Of a stretch of DNA of 64,000 bases, positions 26,415-35,529 are shown one piece after another. The stretch is from an uncultured Lachnospiraceae bacterium (GTDB lineage: Bacteria; Bacillota; Clostridia; Lachnospirales; Lachnospiraceae). The notes under the pieces were generated by a model, which did not search any database, was not told the DNA's origin, and worked only from the letters and a program-made list of their open reading frames with translations. The first letter of the stretch is position 1, and each line of letters opens with the position of its first letter. The stretch is taken from assembly GCA_910577765.1 (NCBI GenBank), contig CAJTOV010000001.1, positions 45,520 to 109,519 on the forward strand. The letters are read 5' to 3'. The position numbers were made by a program, and so were the translations under genes.

Positions 26415-27491
26415 ATGAACAATCAGGAAAACAGCCATCCGGATACTGGCGGCCAGACTCCCCACCGGCGCCGGGTCCGTTACAAGGGCACTCATCCCAG
26501 GACCTGGCAGGAGCGGTACAAGGAACTGGAGCCGGACAAGTATGGGGAGACCGTGGAGCGGGTGATCCGCAAGGGAAGCACACCGGCGGGGATGCATATC
26601 TCCATCTGTGTGGAGGAGATTCTGGAGTTTCTAAAGATCCGGCCAGGCCAGACCGGGGTGGACTGTACCCTGGGGTACGGAGGACATACCCGGCGGATGC
26701 TGGAATGTCTTGAGGGCCGGGGACATGTCTATGGTCTGGACGTGGACCCCATTGAGTCGGTGAAGACCCGGCAGCGTCTGGAAGGGCTGGGCTACGGGCC
26801 GGAGCTTCTGACGGTCTGCCAGATGAATTTTGCGGATATTGACCGGCTGGCCCTTAAGAAGGGGCCTTTTGACTTTGTCCTGGCAGACTTAGGGGTTTCG
26901 TCCATGCAGATCGACAACCCGGAGCGGGGATTTTCTTATAAACACCAGGGGCCCCTGGACCTGCGGATGAATCCCGGCCAGGGGATAACCGCGGCCCAGA
27001 GGCTGGCGGCCATTTCCAGGGAAGAGCTGGAGGGCATGCTGGTGGAAAATGCCGACGAGCCCTATGCAGACCGGATTGCGGCGGAGCTGGTCCGGGCAGT
27101 CCGGCGGGGGGAACCGGTGGAGACCACCATCCAGGTCCGGGACCTGATCGGAAAAGCCCTGTCCTTTCTGCCGGAGGCAGAGCACAAGGAGGCGGTAAAG
27201 AAGTCCTGCGCCCGGGTGTTCCAGGCCTTGCGCATTGATATCAACCACGAGTTTGAGGCATTGTATGCACTGCTGGAGAAGCTTCCCGGTGTGCTGGCGC
27301 CCGGCGGCCGTGTGGCCATTCTTACCTTCCATTCCGGGGAAGACCGTCTGGTGAAGAAACTGTTTAAGGAGCACCGGCGGGAGGGTGTGTACCGGGAGAC
27401 TGCGGAGGAAGTGATCCGCCCCTCGGCCCAGGAGTGCGCCCGCAACAGCCGTGCCAAGTCGGCCAAGCTGCGGTGGGCCATCCGGGCATAA
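26415..27491 (+). CDS. rsmH: RsmH-type 16S rRNA (cytosine1402-N4)-methyltransferase
   Basis: A SAM-dependent methyltransferase of the MraW/RsmH family, about 358 residues against a usual 310 or so. The extra length is an N-terminal extension of about 45 residues rich in Arg/Gln. Family marks are DCTLGYGGHTRRML, LADLGVSSMQIDNPERGFSY, LDLRMNPGQG, RVFQALRIDINHE and ILTFHSGEDRLVK. The ATG at 26415 follows AGGAG; the in-frame GTG at 26385 has no ribosome site. It lies outside any mraZ/ftsL division cluster, so it could be a second paralogue. Confidence 0.88.
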   Translation: MNNQENSHPDTGGQTPHRRRVRYKGTHPRTWQERYKELEPDKYGETVERVIRKGSTPAGMHISICVEEILEFLKIRPGQTGVDCTLGYGGHTRRMLECLEGRGHVYGLDVDPIESVKTRQRLEGLGYGPELLTVCQMNFADIDRLALKKGPFDFVLADLGVSSMQIDNPERGFSYKHQGPLDLRMNPGQGITAAQRLAAISREELEGMLVENADEPYADRIAAELVRAVRRGEPVETTIQVRDLIGKALSFLPEAEHKEAVKKSCARVFQALRIDINHEFEALYALLEKLPGVLAPGGRVAILTFHSGEDRLVKKLFKEHRREGVYRETAEEVIRPSAQECARNSRAKSAKLRWAIRA

Positions 27492-27649
27492 ACCAGGCTG
27501 CGCCGGACCATCCGGGTCTGACCAGGCTGCCCAGGGCTGTCCGGGCTTAAGGACCGCAGGCAGCATAAACCGGGGATGCCGGCAGAACGGATTTCCCGGT
27601 GCACCCGAAACGGATAACGGATCACAGATCACAGAAGGAAGAGAGACTT
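27492..27649. other. Short spacer after rsmH
   Basis: Contains degenerate tandem echoes of the rsmH 3' end: a CGG-GCCATCCGGG block followed by two CCATCCGGG/GTCCGGG-like units near 27508-27545. The AAGGAAGAG site for gtrA follows. No gene is seen. Confidence 0.4.
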
Positions 27650-28066
27650 ATGGTACAGCGGATCTGGAATAAATTTTTTAACAGGGAAAATGTGTCTTAT
27701 CTGGTTTTTGGCGTGCTGACCACGCTGGCAGACTGGATCAGCTACCGGATGATGCGCCTGGCAGGCATGGATTACCGGCTGGCCACAGCCGGTGCCTGGG
27801 CAGTGGCCGTGCTGTTCGCCTTTGTCACCAACAAGCTGTTTGTATTCGGCAGCCTGAGTCTGAGACCGGCCCAGGTATGGAAGGAGTTTGTAGCCTTTGT
27901 GGCATGCCGGGTGGCAACCGGGATTCTCACCCTGATTGCCATGATGGTGATGGTGGACGGTATGGGAATTCAGAATGATTTTTTCTGCAAGGTTGTAGTT
28001 TCGGTACTTTCCCTGGTGATGAATTATGTTCTCAGCAAATGGTTTATTTTTAAGCAGACATCATAA
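27650..28066 (+). CDS. GtrA-family membrane protein
   Basis: A 138-residue protein with four predicted membrane helices and the GtrA/GtcA pattern: YLVFGVLTTLADW at the start, FVTNKLFVFGS in the middle and SVLSLVMNYVLSKWFIF at the end. GtrA proteins help bring undecaprenyl-phosphate-linked sugars across the membrane for cell-surface glycosylation. The ATG at 27650 follows AAGGAAGAG. It is 15 nt upstream of a YfhO-type gene, a pairing seen in teichoic-acid glycosylation, so the two probably act together. Confidence 0.85.
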   Translation: MVQRIWNKFFNRENVSYLVFGVLTTLADWISYRMMRLAGMDYRLATAGAWAVAVLFAFVTNKLFVFGSLSLRPAQVWKEFVAFVACRVATGILTLIAMMVMVDGMGIQNDFFCKVVVSVLSLVMNYVLSKWFIFKQTS

Positions 28067-28081
28067 GGAGAGGGTTCGGTT

Positions 28082-31000
28082 ATGAAGCGGACAGAGATCA
28101 GCAGGATCACAGAAGAGCTGGAAGACCTACTGATGAGAAGCAGAAATGTGCCGGAGATAAAAGAGAGCAATACTGGAAGCAAGGAGAACACGGAAGGGAA
28201 CATGAGAGGAAAAAGACCAGAGAGAAACCAAGAGGAGCGGGGCCAGGCCCCGGCAGCCGGAGAAAAACGGGAAAGAAAAGAGCCCCAGGCCGGACCGGCG
28301 CAGGAGCCACGGACCGGACCGCAGCCAATGGTCCGGCCCGGCCCCCGGCCGGAGCCCCCGGCAGAACCGGAGCCCAGGGACCAGGCCGGCCCCCAGCCGG
28401 AGCCCCAGGCACATCCCCAGGATATGGAAAAACCGGAAACCGTATTTGTGCCCAAATGGGATGAACGGTTATATGAACCGGTAGAATTTTCCGGTGGGGG
28501 GACGGCCCGCGCCCATTCCCGGGACCCGGCGGGCCAGGTGCCGGACCATACCAGGCCCCAGAGTCCGGCATGCCGGACCGTGGACCTTAAGATGCCCGGG
28601 AACCCGGCACATCCGGCAGGGACCACCCGGGAAGGCAGCCGTCATAGCCGGAGAGTCAGGACCGCGGATTTTCACGGCAGTACAGCCAGGGAATGCAGCA
28701 GCTGGCGGGTTCATCCCTCCGGTTTCCTCCGCCCCTGCGACGGACTGATTGCCGCCTTCTTTGTCCCGGTGATTCTGATGGTGATTATTTTCGTTCAGCG
28801 GGGAATCTTTCCCTTTGGAGAGGAGAGCTTTCTGCGGACCGACATGTACCACCAGTACGCGCCGTTTTTCTCCGAGTTCCAGCACAAGTTAAAGACAGGC
28901 CAGAGCCTTCTGTACAGCTGGGACGTGGGCATGGGGGTGAATTTTTCCGCGCTGTATGCCTATTATCTGGCAAGTCCGGTGAACTGGCTGCTGGTATTGT
29001 GCCCGGATTCCCTGACCCTGGAATTCATGACCTACATGATCGTCATCAAGATCGGTCTGTGCGGTCTGTCCATGGCCTGGTATCTCCGCAGACACTGCGG
29101 CACCCAGGATTTCGGCGTTGCCTTTTTCGGAATCTTTTACGCCCTGTCCGGGTATATGGCTGCTTACAGCTGGAATATTATGTGGCTGGACTGTATTCTG
29201 CTGTTTCCGGTGATCGTGTACGGGCTGGAGCGTCTGGTGAAGGAAGGAAAGGGCATGACCTACGGTCTGGCCCTGGGACTGTCCATTCTGTCCAACTACT
29301 ATATATCCATCATGACCTGTATTTTCATGGTGTTTTATTTTGCGGCCCTGGTGGTGATGGAGGACTGGAAAGGCTGGAAGAAGCTTGCTGTCCGGTGGGC
29401 CCAGTTTGCCGGATATTCCCTGCTGGCCGGAGGAATTTCCGCGGTGGTGCTGGTGCCGGCGGTCTATGCCCTGCGGATGACTGCGTCCGGGGACTTTAAC
29501 TTTCCCAAGACCTTTACCCAGTATTTCTCCATCTTTGACATGATTGCCCGGCACATCGGCAATGTGGAGACGGAGATCGGGCTGGACCACTGGCCCAATG
29601 TGTACTGCGGGGTGGCGGTGCTGATGTTTGTGCTGCTGTACCTGATGTGCAGGAAGGTACCGGCAAAGGAGAAGGCAGTGTACGGAATCCTGATCCTGTT
29701 CTTCTTTGCCAGCTTTTCCATGAATGTGCTGAATTTTATCTGGCATGGATTCCATTATCCCAACAGCCTGCCCTGCCGCCAGTCCTATATCTACATTTTT
29801 CTGGTACTGCTGGTGTGCTACCGGGCTTATGTGTACCTGCCGGGAACGCCCAGAAAGCATGTGCTGACGGCCTTCTGGGGAGCGGTGGCCTTTGTGCTTA
29901 TGGCCCAGAAGCTGGTGACGGAAGACCATTTTAAGCACTTTATCATTTTCTATGTGGCCATCCTGTTCCTGGCCCTGTATCTGGGAATGATCTATTTATA
30001 TAGGAAAGGACCCCGTTTCCACAGCTGTGCCCTGCTGTGCACCCTGGCCCTGGTGGCCCTGGAGGCAGGGGCCAACACGGCGGTCACCAGCGTCACCACC
30101 ACCAGCCGCACCGCCTACAAGCGGGACAACCAGGCCGTGGAGCGCCTGGTGGACCATGTACTGCCGGGAGGGACCTTCTTCCGCATGGAGAAGGTGACCC
30201 GGAAGACGAAAAATGACGGCGCATGGCTGCATTTTCCTTCCGTGTCCCTGTTTTCCTCCACAGCCAGTGCGGACCTGACAAAGCTCTTTAAAAAGCTGGG
30301 ATGCGAAAGCTCCACCAATGCCTACAGCATCACCGGAGCCACCCCCCTGGTGGACATGCTGATGGCAGTGAAGTACGGAATCTATTCCGAGGAACAGGCA
30401 GAGACGGACCTTCACAGTCTGGTAAAGGAGGAGCACGGTACCTGGCTGTATGAGAACACCAGCGTGCTTCCCCTGGGATTTGTGGTGTCCACCAATTTTG
30501 ACAATGAATGGGACCTGGAGGCAGGAAATCCAGTGGAGGTCCAGAACAGTCTGGCTGCCAGCGCCGGGGCCGGTCCGGTGCTGGAGACCGTGCTGGACAC
30601 AACCGTGGAGGGAAAGACCCAGTCCTTTTACCCGGAAACCAGCGGGGAATACTTTGCCTATGTCAGCAATAAAAAGATCGAGAAGGTGAAGGTCACCACA
30701 AAGCGGGGAACCCAGACCTTCAACAATATTGACCGGGGCTATCTTCTGGAGCTGGGCTACTGTCAGGAGGGCTATGAGGTGACCCTGACCGCAGAGGACA
30801 CCTCCGAGGAAATGTGGGCGGACATTTACCGGTTCTCCGAGGAGAATCTGAAAACGGTCTGTGCATATTACTCCCGGGAACCCTGGAACCTGACCCGCTG
30901 GACCGAGACCTCCCTGGAAGGGAAGGTGGCCTGCCAGGACTACAGCCTGCTGATGACCACAGTGCCCTATGACAGTGGGTGGCGGATTCTGGTGGACGGC

Positions 31001-31204
31001 CAGGAGCAGGAGGCCCAGAAGGTTATGGGAGCCTTTATAGGGGTCCGGCTGGAGCCGGGACGCCATACGGTCTATCTGTCTTATATGCCGGAGGGCCTAA
31101 AGTCCGGGGCGCTGCTGACCCTGGGCAGCGTGCTGGTGCTGGCGGGAATCGCCGTAGGCAGGCGGTTTTTGGACAGGCGGCGGCTGCCAACGAATCATCA
31201 TTAA
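28082..31204 (+). CDS. YfhO-family membrane protein with long proline-rich N-terminus
   Basis: A 1040-residue protein. Residues 1 to about 215 are cytoplasmic, charged and Pro/Arg/Gly-rich. About twelve membrane segments follow (from LIAAFFVPVILMVIIF), then a large extracytoplasmic C-terminal domain with a final helix near 1015. DMYHQYAPFFSEF and VGMGVNFSALYAYYLASPVNWL are typical of YfhO proteins, GT-C-fold enzymes thought to transfer lipid-linked sugars to teichoic acids. The N-terminal extension is unusual and low-complexity. No CsbB-type glycosyltransferase lies beside it. Confidence 0.85.
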   Translation: MKRTEISRITEELEDLLMRSRNVPEIKESNTGSKENTEGNMRGKRPERNQEERGQAPAAGEKRERKEPQAGPAQEPRTGPQPMVRPGPRPEPPAEPEPRDQAGPQPEPQAHPQDMEKPETVFVPKWDERLYEPVEFSGGGTARAHSRDPAGQVPDHTRPQSPACRTVDLKMPGNPAHPAGTTREGSRHSRRVRTADFHGSTARECSSWRVHPSGFLRPCDGLIAAFFVPVILMVIIFVQRGIFPFGEESFLRTDMYHQYAPFFSEFQHKLKTGQSLLYSWDVGMGVNFSALYAYYLASPVNWLLVLCPDSLTLEFMTYMIVIKIGLCGLSMAWYLRRHCGTQDFGVAFFGIFYALSGYMAAYSWNIMWLDCILLFPVIVYGLERLVKEGKGMTYGLALGLSILSNYYISIMTCIFMVFYFAALVVMEDWKGWKKLAVRWAQFAGYSLLAGGISAVVLVPAVYALRMTASGDFNFPKTFTQYFSIFDMIARHIGNVETEIGLDHWPNVYCGVAVLMFVLLYLMCRKVPAKEKAVYGILILFFFASFSMNVLNFIWHGFHYPNSLPCRQSYIYIFLVLLVCYRAYVYLPGTPRKHVLTAFWGAVAFVLMAQKLVTEDHFKHFIIFYVAILFLALYLGMIYLYRKGPRFHSCALLCTLALVALEAGANTAVTSVTTTSRTAYKRDNQAVERLVDHVLPGGTFFRMEKVTRKTKNDGAWLHFPSVSLFSSTASADLTKLFKKLGCESSTNAYSITGATPLVDMLMAVKYGIYSEEQAETDLHSLVKEEHGTWLYENTSVLPLGFVVSTNFDNEWDLEAGNPVEVQNSLAASAGAGPVLETVLDTTVEGKTQSFYPETSGEYFAYVSNKKIEKVKVTTKRGTQTFNNIDRGYLLELGYCQEGYEVTLTAEDTSEEMWADIYRFSEENLKTVCAYYSREPWNLTRWTETSLEGKVACQDYSLLMTTVPYDSGWRILVDGQEQEAQKVMGAFIGVRLEPGRHTVYLSYMPEGLKSGALLTLGSVLVLAGIAVGRRFLDRRRLPTNHH

Positions 31205-31233
31205 AAAGTAAAAGAAATAAGGAGCCATACATT

Positions 31234-32625
31234 ATGAAATTATGGGGCGGACGGTTTACCAAGGAAGAGAACCAGCTGGTACACAATTTTAACGAATCCT
31301 TATCCTATGACCGGAAGTTTTACCGGCAGGATATCCAGGGCAGCATGGCCCATGTGACCATGCTGGCCAGGCAGGGAATCGTGTCAAAAGAGGACGAGAA
31401 GGCGATTCTGGACGGTCTGAAAGGGATTCTGGAGGAGCTGGATGCAGGAACCCTGGCATTTACAAAGGAGCACGAAGATATTCATTCCTTTGTGGAGGCA
31501 GTTTTAACCCAGCGGATCGGGGAGGCCGGCAAGCGGCTTCACACAGGCCGCAGCCGCAATGACCAGGTGGCCCTGGATATGAAGCTGTACTGCCGGGACG
31601 AGATTGTGGAGACGGACCGGCTGGTCAAGGAGCTTCTGGAAGTGCTTTTAAAGATCATGGAGGAGAATCTGGACACGTATATGCCCGGCTTCACCCATTT
31701 GCAGAAGGCCCAGCCTGTGACCCTGGCCCACCATGTGGGGGCTTATTTTGAAATGTTTCTGCGGGACCGGAGCCGTCTTAAGGACCTTTATAACCGGATG
31801 GACCAGTGTCCCTTAGGAGCCGGCGCCCTGGCCGGGACCACCTATCCCCTGGACCGGAACTGTACGGCAGAGCTTCTGGGATTTGCCGGTCCCACCTGGA
31901 ACAGCATGGATTCCGTGGCAGACCGGGATTATGTGGTGGAGCTTCTCAGCACCCTGTCCATGATTGCCATGCATTTAAGCCGGTTCAGCGAGGAGATCAT
32001 TATCTGGAACAGCAACGAGTACCGGTTTGTGGAGCTGGACGATGCCTACAGCACCGGAAGCAGCATCATGCCCCAGAAGAAGAACCCGGATATTGCCGAG
32101 CTGGTCCGGGGCAAGACAGGGCGGGTCTACGGGGCCCTGGTGTCCCTGCTGACCACCATGAAGGGACTGCCCCTGGCCTACAACAAGGATCTCCAGGAGG
32201 ACAAGGAGCTGACCTTTGATGCCATCGACACGGTGAAAGGCTGCCTGGCCCTGTTTACCGGCATGATTTCCACCATTACCTTCTGCAGGGACGTGATGGA
32301 AGCCAGCGCCAGAAAGGGCTTTACCAATGCCACGGATGCGGCGGACTATCTGGTGAACCACGGGGTTCCCTTCCGGGATGCCCATGGGATCGTGGGACAG
32401 CTGGTTCTTCTGTGCATTGACAGGGGCATTGCCCTGGATGACCTGACCCTGGAGGAGTTCCGGTCCGTGAGCCCGGTGTTCGGGGAGGACATCTACCAGG
32501 CCATCAGTATGGAAACCTGTGTAAGGAAGCGCAATACCACCGGAGCCCCCGGGCAGGAGGCCATGAAGGAGGCCATAGAGGCCTGCCGGAGGCGGTTGCG
32601 GCAGGAATTGGACGACAAGACTTGA
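31234..32625 (+). CDS. argH: Argininosuccinate lyase
   Basis: A 463-residue fumarase/aspartase-superfamily enzyme that splits argininosuccinate into arginine and fumarate, the last step of arginine synthesis. It begins MKLWGGRFTKE. It shows HTGRSRNDQVALD, the catalytic loop GSSIMPQKKNPD at about 275-286, and FTHLQKAQPVTLAHH. The ATG at 31234 follows TAAGGAG. No argG lies beside it, so it is apparently separate from the rest of the pathway. Confidence 0.96.
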   Translation: MKLWGGRFTKEENQLVHNFNESLSYDRKFYRQDIQGSMAHVTMLARQGIVSKEDEKAILDGLKGILEELDAGTLAFTKEHEDIHSFVEAVLTQRIGEAGKRLHTGRSRNDQVALDMKLYCRDEIVETDRLVKELLEVLLKIMEENLDTYMPGFTHLQKAQPVTLAHHVGAYFEMFLRDRSRLKDLYNRMDQCPLGAGALAGTTYPLDRNCTAELLGFAGPTWNSMDSVADRDYVVELLSTLSMIAMHLSRFSEEIIIWNSNEYRFVELDDAYSTGSSIMPQKKNPDIAELVRGKTGRVYGALVSLLTTMKGLPLAYNKDLQEDKELTFDAIDTVKGCLALFTGMISTITFCRDVMEASARKGFTNATDAADYLVNHGVPFRDAHGIVGQLVLLCIDRGIALDDLTLEEFRSVSPVFGEDIYQAISMETCVRKRNTTGAPGQEAMKEAIEACRRRLRQELDDKT

Positions 32626-32649
32626 CTTTTAACACTTTTGTAATATAAT
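32622..32649 (+). promoter_or_regulatory. Promoter for the 3D-domain protein gene
   Basis: TTGACT (32622-32627), a 16-nt spacer and TATAAT (32644-32649). The -35 overlaps the argH stop codon. Confidence 0.7.
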
Positions 32650-32742
32650 AGAAGAGAACCCCCATATTTTTCGAGACTTTAGAAGATACAATTTGTGCGG
32701 GAGACACATTTTTGTAACATTTCGTTAAGGAGGTACACTTCT

Positions 32743-33495
32743 ATGGAGAGAAGACTGATTGGCATACTGACCGGAGCGATGGTTTTCTGCTTCGTCAGTA
32801 CCGGTCTGTGGATGACAGCCTGGGCAGAGGTTCTGGTGCCGGTTATGGATATGGAAGCCGCATCCGTCCAGACAGAGAAGGACACCGTGGGCATTGAGGG
32901 AGCCATTGTGGAGGAAACTCCCGGGACCACAGCAGCCGCGGAAGAAGCAGGAGAGACAGCAAGCGCTGTGAAGACAGCGGGGAAAAAAAGTAAGACCGGC
33001 GGAAAGACAACGGTTCAGGAGACCCAACCCCAGGAAACCCAGGCAGTCGCCCAGAACACGTCCGGTGTGATTGCCGCAAAAGGCGTCAGGGAAGCCGAAG
33101 CCAGGGCAGAGGCCGAGCGGGCCGCCATGGAGCAGGGAGGACCGGGCGTCGCAGGAAAGAAAGCAGACCAGGAAGCCAGCCAGGTACCGGGCCGGGGAGA
33201 ATCCCTGGGAGTCTTTAAGACCACCGGCTACTGCACCTGCGACCTGTGTGTCAGCGGCAGCAGCGGCCTGACCTATTCCGGGACCGTTCCCAGGGCAGGC
33301 CATACCATATCCGCGGATATCAGCCTCTATCCGGTAGGCACCCGCCTGATGATCGGCGACACGGTCTACACGGTGGAGGACACCGGAAGCAGCATCGTAG
33401 GCAACTGGATTGATATTTATTACCAGCAGCATGAGGAGGCATTTGCCCATGGAGTGCAGATGCTGGAGGTATTTACCGTAGCAGGGGATTCATAG
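32743..33495 (+). CDS. Secreted 3D-domain protein (putative peptidoglycan-active)
   Basis: About 250 residues. An N-terminal signal sequence (LIGILTGAMVFCFVSTGLWM, then a likely cut after AWA) precedes a low-complexity Ala/Glu/Gln/Thr linker to about residue 145. A C-terminal 3D domain follows (FKTTGYCTCDLCV, PRAGHTISAD, VEDTGSSIVGNWIDIYY), a double-psi barrel named for its three aspartates and related to lytic transglycosylase-type MltA/Rpf folds. Probably acts on cell-wall glycan. The start is ATG behind AAGGAGGT. It has its own promoter and terminator. Confidence 0.88.
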   Translation: MERRLIGILTGAMVFCFVSTGLWMTAWAEVLVPVMDMEAASVQTEKDTVGIEGAIVEETPGTTAAAEEAGETASAVKTAGKKSKTGGKTTVQETQPQETQAVAQNTSGVIAAKGVREAEARAEAERAAMEQGGPGVAGKKADQEASQVPGRGESLGVFKTTGYCTCDLCVSGSSGLTYSGTVPRAGHTISADISLYPVGTRLMIGDTVYTVEDTGSSIVGNWIDIYYQQHEEAFAHGVQMLEVFTVAGDS

Positions 33496-33524
33496 GAAGC
33501 CTGTATGCAGCAGGGATTTTAAAA

Positions 33525-33554
33525 GCCAGACATGAAGCCATGTCTGGTTTTTTG
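33525..33554 (+). terminator. Intrinsic terminator before the heat-shock operon
   Basis: CCAGACATG and CATGTCTGG around a 4-nt loop, followed by TTTTTTG. Confidence 0.9.
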
Positions 33555-33573
33555 TTATTTCTTAAAAACCCTA

Positions 33574-33602
33574 TTGACAAATAAACCCTGTTGAAGTATA
33601 TT
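33574..33602 (+). promoter_or_regulatory. SigA-type promoter of the hrcA operon
   Basis: A consensus TTGACA (33574-33579), a 17-nt spacer and TATATT (33597-33602). The CIRCE operator follows at once, so HrcA binding would block transcription. Confidence 0.88.
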
Positions 33603-33615
33603 AATCACAGAGATG

Positions 33616-33642
33616 TTAGCACTCTTGATCAACGAGTGCTAA
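33616..33642. promoter_or_regulatory. CIRCE operator
   Basis: A perfect TTAGCACTC-N9-GAGTGCTAA inverted repeat, the binding site of the heat-shock repressor HrcA encoded immediately downstream. It implies autoregulation of hrcA-grpE-dnaK-dnaJ. Confidence 0.97.
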
Positions 33643-33666
33643 CAGAACCAGAACGGAGGAGGCCTT

Positions 33667-34734
33667 ATGGAGCTGGATGAGAGAAAAGTCACCATACTGA
33701 AAGCGATCATCAGGACGTATCTGGAGACAGGGGAGCCGGTTGGCTCCAGGACCATTTCCAAGTATACGGACTTAAAGCTGAGTTCGGCCACAATCCGCAA
33801 CGAGATGTCAGACCTGGAGGAGATGGGCTACATTATCCAGCCCCACACCTCTGCGGGACGTATCCCCTCTGACAAGGGATACCGTTTCTATGTGGACCAG
33901 ATCATGCAGGAGAAGGAGCAGGAGGTCACCGAGGTCAAGGAGCTGATGATCCAGCGGGTGGACCGGGTGGAGCTGGTGCTTAAGCGTCTGGCACAGATGC
34001 TGGCCAACAATACCAACTATGCAGCCATGATCAGCGGCCCCCAGTACCACCAGAACAAGCTGAAGTTCATCCAGCTGTCGAAGATGTCCGAGAACAAGCT
34101 TCTGGTAGTGACGGTGGTGGAGGGCAACCTGATCCGCAACAAGGTGGTTACGGTCCAGGAGGAGATCAGCCAGGAGGAGATTCTGAACCTGAACATTCTC
34201 TTAAACAGCAGCCTCAACGGCCTGACCATCCAGGAGATCAATCTGGGGGTTATCAGCCAGCTGAAGAACAAGGCCGGTGCCCACCGGGAGGTGGTGGACC
34301 TGGTTCTGGGCGAGGTGGCGGAGGCCATCCAGGCCGAGGACGAGGAGCTGCAGATCTATACCAGCGGCGCCACCAACATCTTCAAGTATCCGGAGCTTAG
34401 CGACGGCGAGAAAGCCAGCCAGCTGATCAGTACCCTGGAGAAGAAAGAGATGCTGCAGGAGCTGATCACAGGCGGGGAGGACAGCACAGGAATCCAGGTA
34501 TACATTGGCAACGAGACCCCCATCCAGAGTATGAAGGACTGCAGCGTGGTCACGGCCAATTATGAGCTTGGGGAGGGAATCCGGGGCACCATCGGGATCA
34601 TCGGACCCAAGCGTATGGACTACGAGAAGGTGTTAAGCACTTTGAAGAATCTGATGAAGCAGCTTGATGCCACGTATAAAAACGAGAAAGGTGATGGAAA
34701 TGAGCCAGGACAACAGAACGGAAGATCAGATTGA
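33667..34734 (+). CDS. hrcA: Heat-inducible transcription repressor HrcA
   Basis: A 355-residue repressor of class I heat-shock genes. The N-terminal winged helix (residues 1 to about 75) contains VGSRTISKYTDLKLSSATIRNEMSDLEEMGYI, the DNA-recognition region. A GAF-like regulatory domain follows, and the C-terminal part ends with TIGIIGPKRMDY. It starts at ATG behind CGGAGGAGG, 24 nt after the CIRCE site. Its 3' end overlaps the grpE start. Confidence 0.97.
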   Translation: MELDERKVTILKAIIRTYLETGEPVGSRTISKYTDLKLSSATIRNEMSDLEEMGYIIQPHTSAGRIPSDKGYRFYVDQIMQEKEQEVTEVKELMIQRVDRVELVLKRLAQMLANNTNYAAMISGPQYHQNKLKFIQLSKMSENKLLVVTVVEGNLIRNKVVTVQEEISQEEILNLNILLNSSLNGLTIQEINLGVISQLKNKAGAHREVVDLVLGEVAEAIQAEDEELQIYTSGATNIFKYPELSDGEKASQLISTLEKKEMLQELITGGEDSTGIQVYIGNETPIQSMKDCSVVTANYELGEGIRGTIGIIGPKRMDYEKVLSTLKNLMKQLDATYKNEKGDGNEPGQQNGRSD

Positions 34735-35365
34735 TATAGAAGAGACCGGAGCCGGAGAGCAGCCGGAAAGCAGCGGGGCAGAGCCGGGCACCTGCGGCCA
34801 GGCGGAAGCAGCCAGCCGGACCGGGGAGGCAGACGCCCGGGAACCGGATTCTGACGGTACCGGGGAATCCGGGCAGGAGACAGAGGGGGAAGAGGAAGAG
34901 AACCGGAACAAGTCCGGCTCCCGCAGGGACCCCAGGGATGTCCAGATCGAGGAACTGCAGGATAAGCTAAAACGGCAGATGGCGGAATTTGACAATTTCC
35001 GCAAGCGGACCGACAAGGAGAAGTCCGCCATGTATGAGATCGGCGCCAGGGATATGATCGAGAAGATTCTCCCGGTGCTGGACAATTTTGAGCGGGGCTT
35101 AGCGGCCGTGCCGGAGGATTTGAAGGATTCGTCCTTTGCCGAAGGGGTGGCCATGATATATAAGCAGTTCGTGAAGACACTGGAAGATGCCGGTGTGGAA
35201 GCGATCGAGGCTGTGGGGCAGCCCTTTGACCCGAATCTTCACAATGCGGTGATGCACATTGATGACGATGCCTACGGGGAGAATGAGATATCCCAGGAGC
35301 TTCAGAAAGGTTACAGGTACCGGGGCACCGTAGTGCGCCACAGTATGGTGCAGGTTGCAAACTGA
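34700..35365 (+). CDS. grpE: Nucleotide exchange factor GrpE
   Basis: About 221 residues. GrpE releases ADP from DnaK. The N-terminal third is a disordered acidic region (Glu/Gly/Asp-rich). The conserved part starts near IEELQDKLKRQMAEFDNFRKRTDKEK (long helix) and ends in a beta domain with GYRYRGTVVRHSMVQVAN. The start is ambiguous: ATG at 34694 or 34700, both overlapping hrcA. The latter sits 6 nt after AAAGGTG. Confidence 0.95.
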   Translation: MSQDNRTEDQIDIEETGAGEQPESSGAEPGTCGQAEAASRTGEADAREPDSDGTGESGQETEGEEEENRNKSGSRRDPRDVQIEELQDKLKRQMAEFDNFRKRTDKEKSAMYEIGARDMIEKILPVLDNFERGLAAVPEDLKDSSFAEGVAMIYKQFVKTLEDAGVEAIEAVGQPFDPNLHNAVMHIDDDAYGENEISQELQKGYRYRGTVVRHSMVQVAN

Positions 35366-35529
35366 CGGAGCCGCCGGACCAGATCCGGCAGGTATCCCCA
35401 GGATCATCACCGGTCCCCCGGAACCGGACACAGATGTAATGGAAACAAAGCATAATCAAAGCTTTTCATGGACCGAGGCCCGGAGAAGAGGATTCCGGGA
35501 GCCGGCCCCAATATCAGGAGGAGAAAACT
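35366..35529. other. grpE-dnaK spacer
   Basis: About 160 bases with no gene, promoter or terminator that I can identify. It ends in the strong AGGAGG-type site (ATCAGGAGGAG) before dnaK. Confidence 0.5.

Noticed and set aside
28082..28740. Separate small genes in the GC-rich start of the YfhO gene
   Set aside because: Several short frames exist on both strands, but one frame continues unbroken into the membrane domain behind a good ribosome site.
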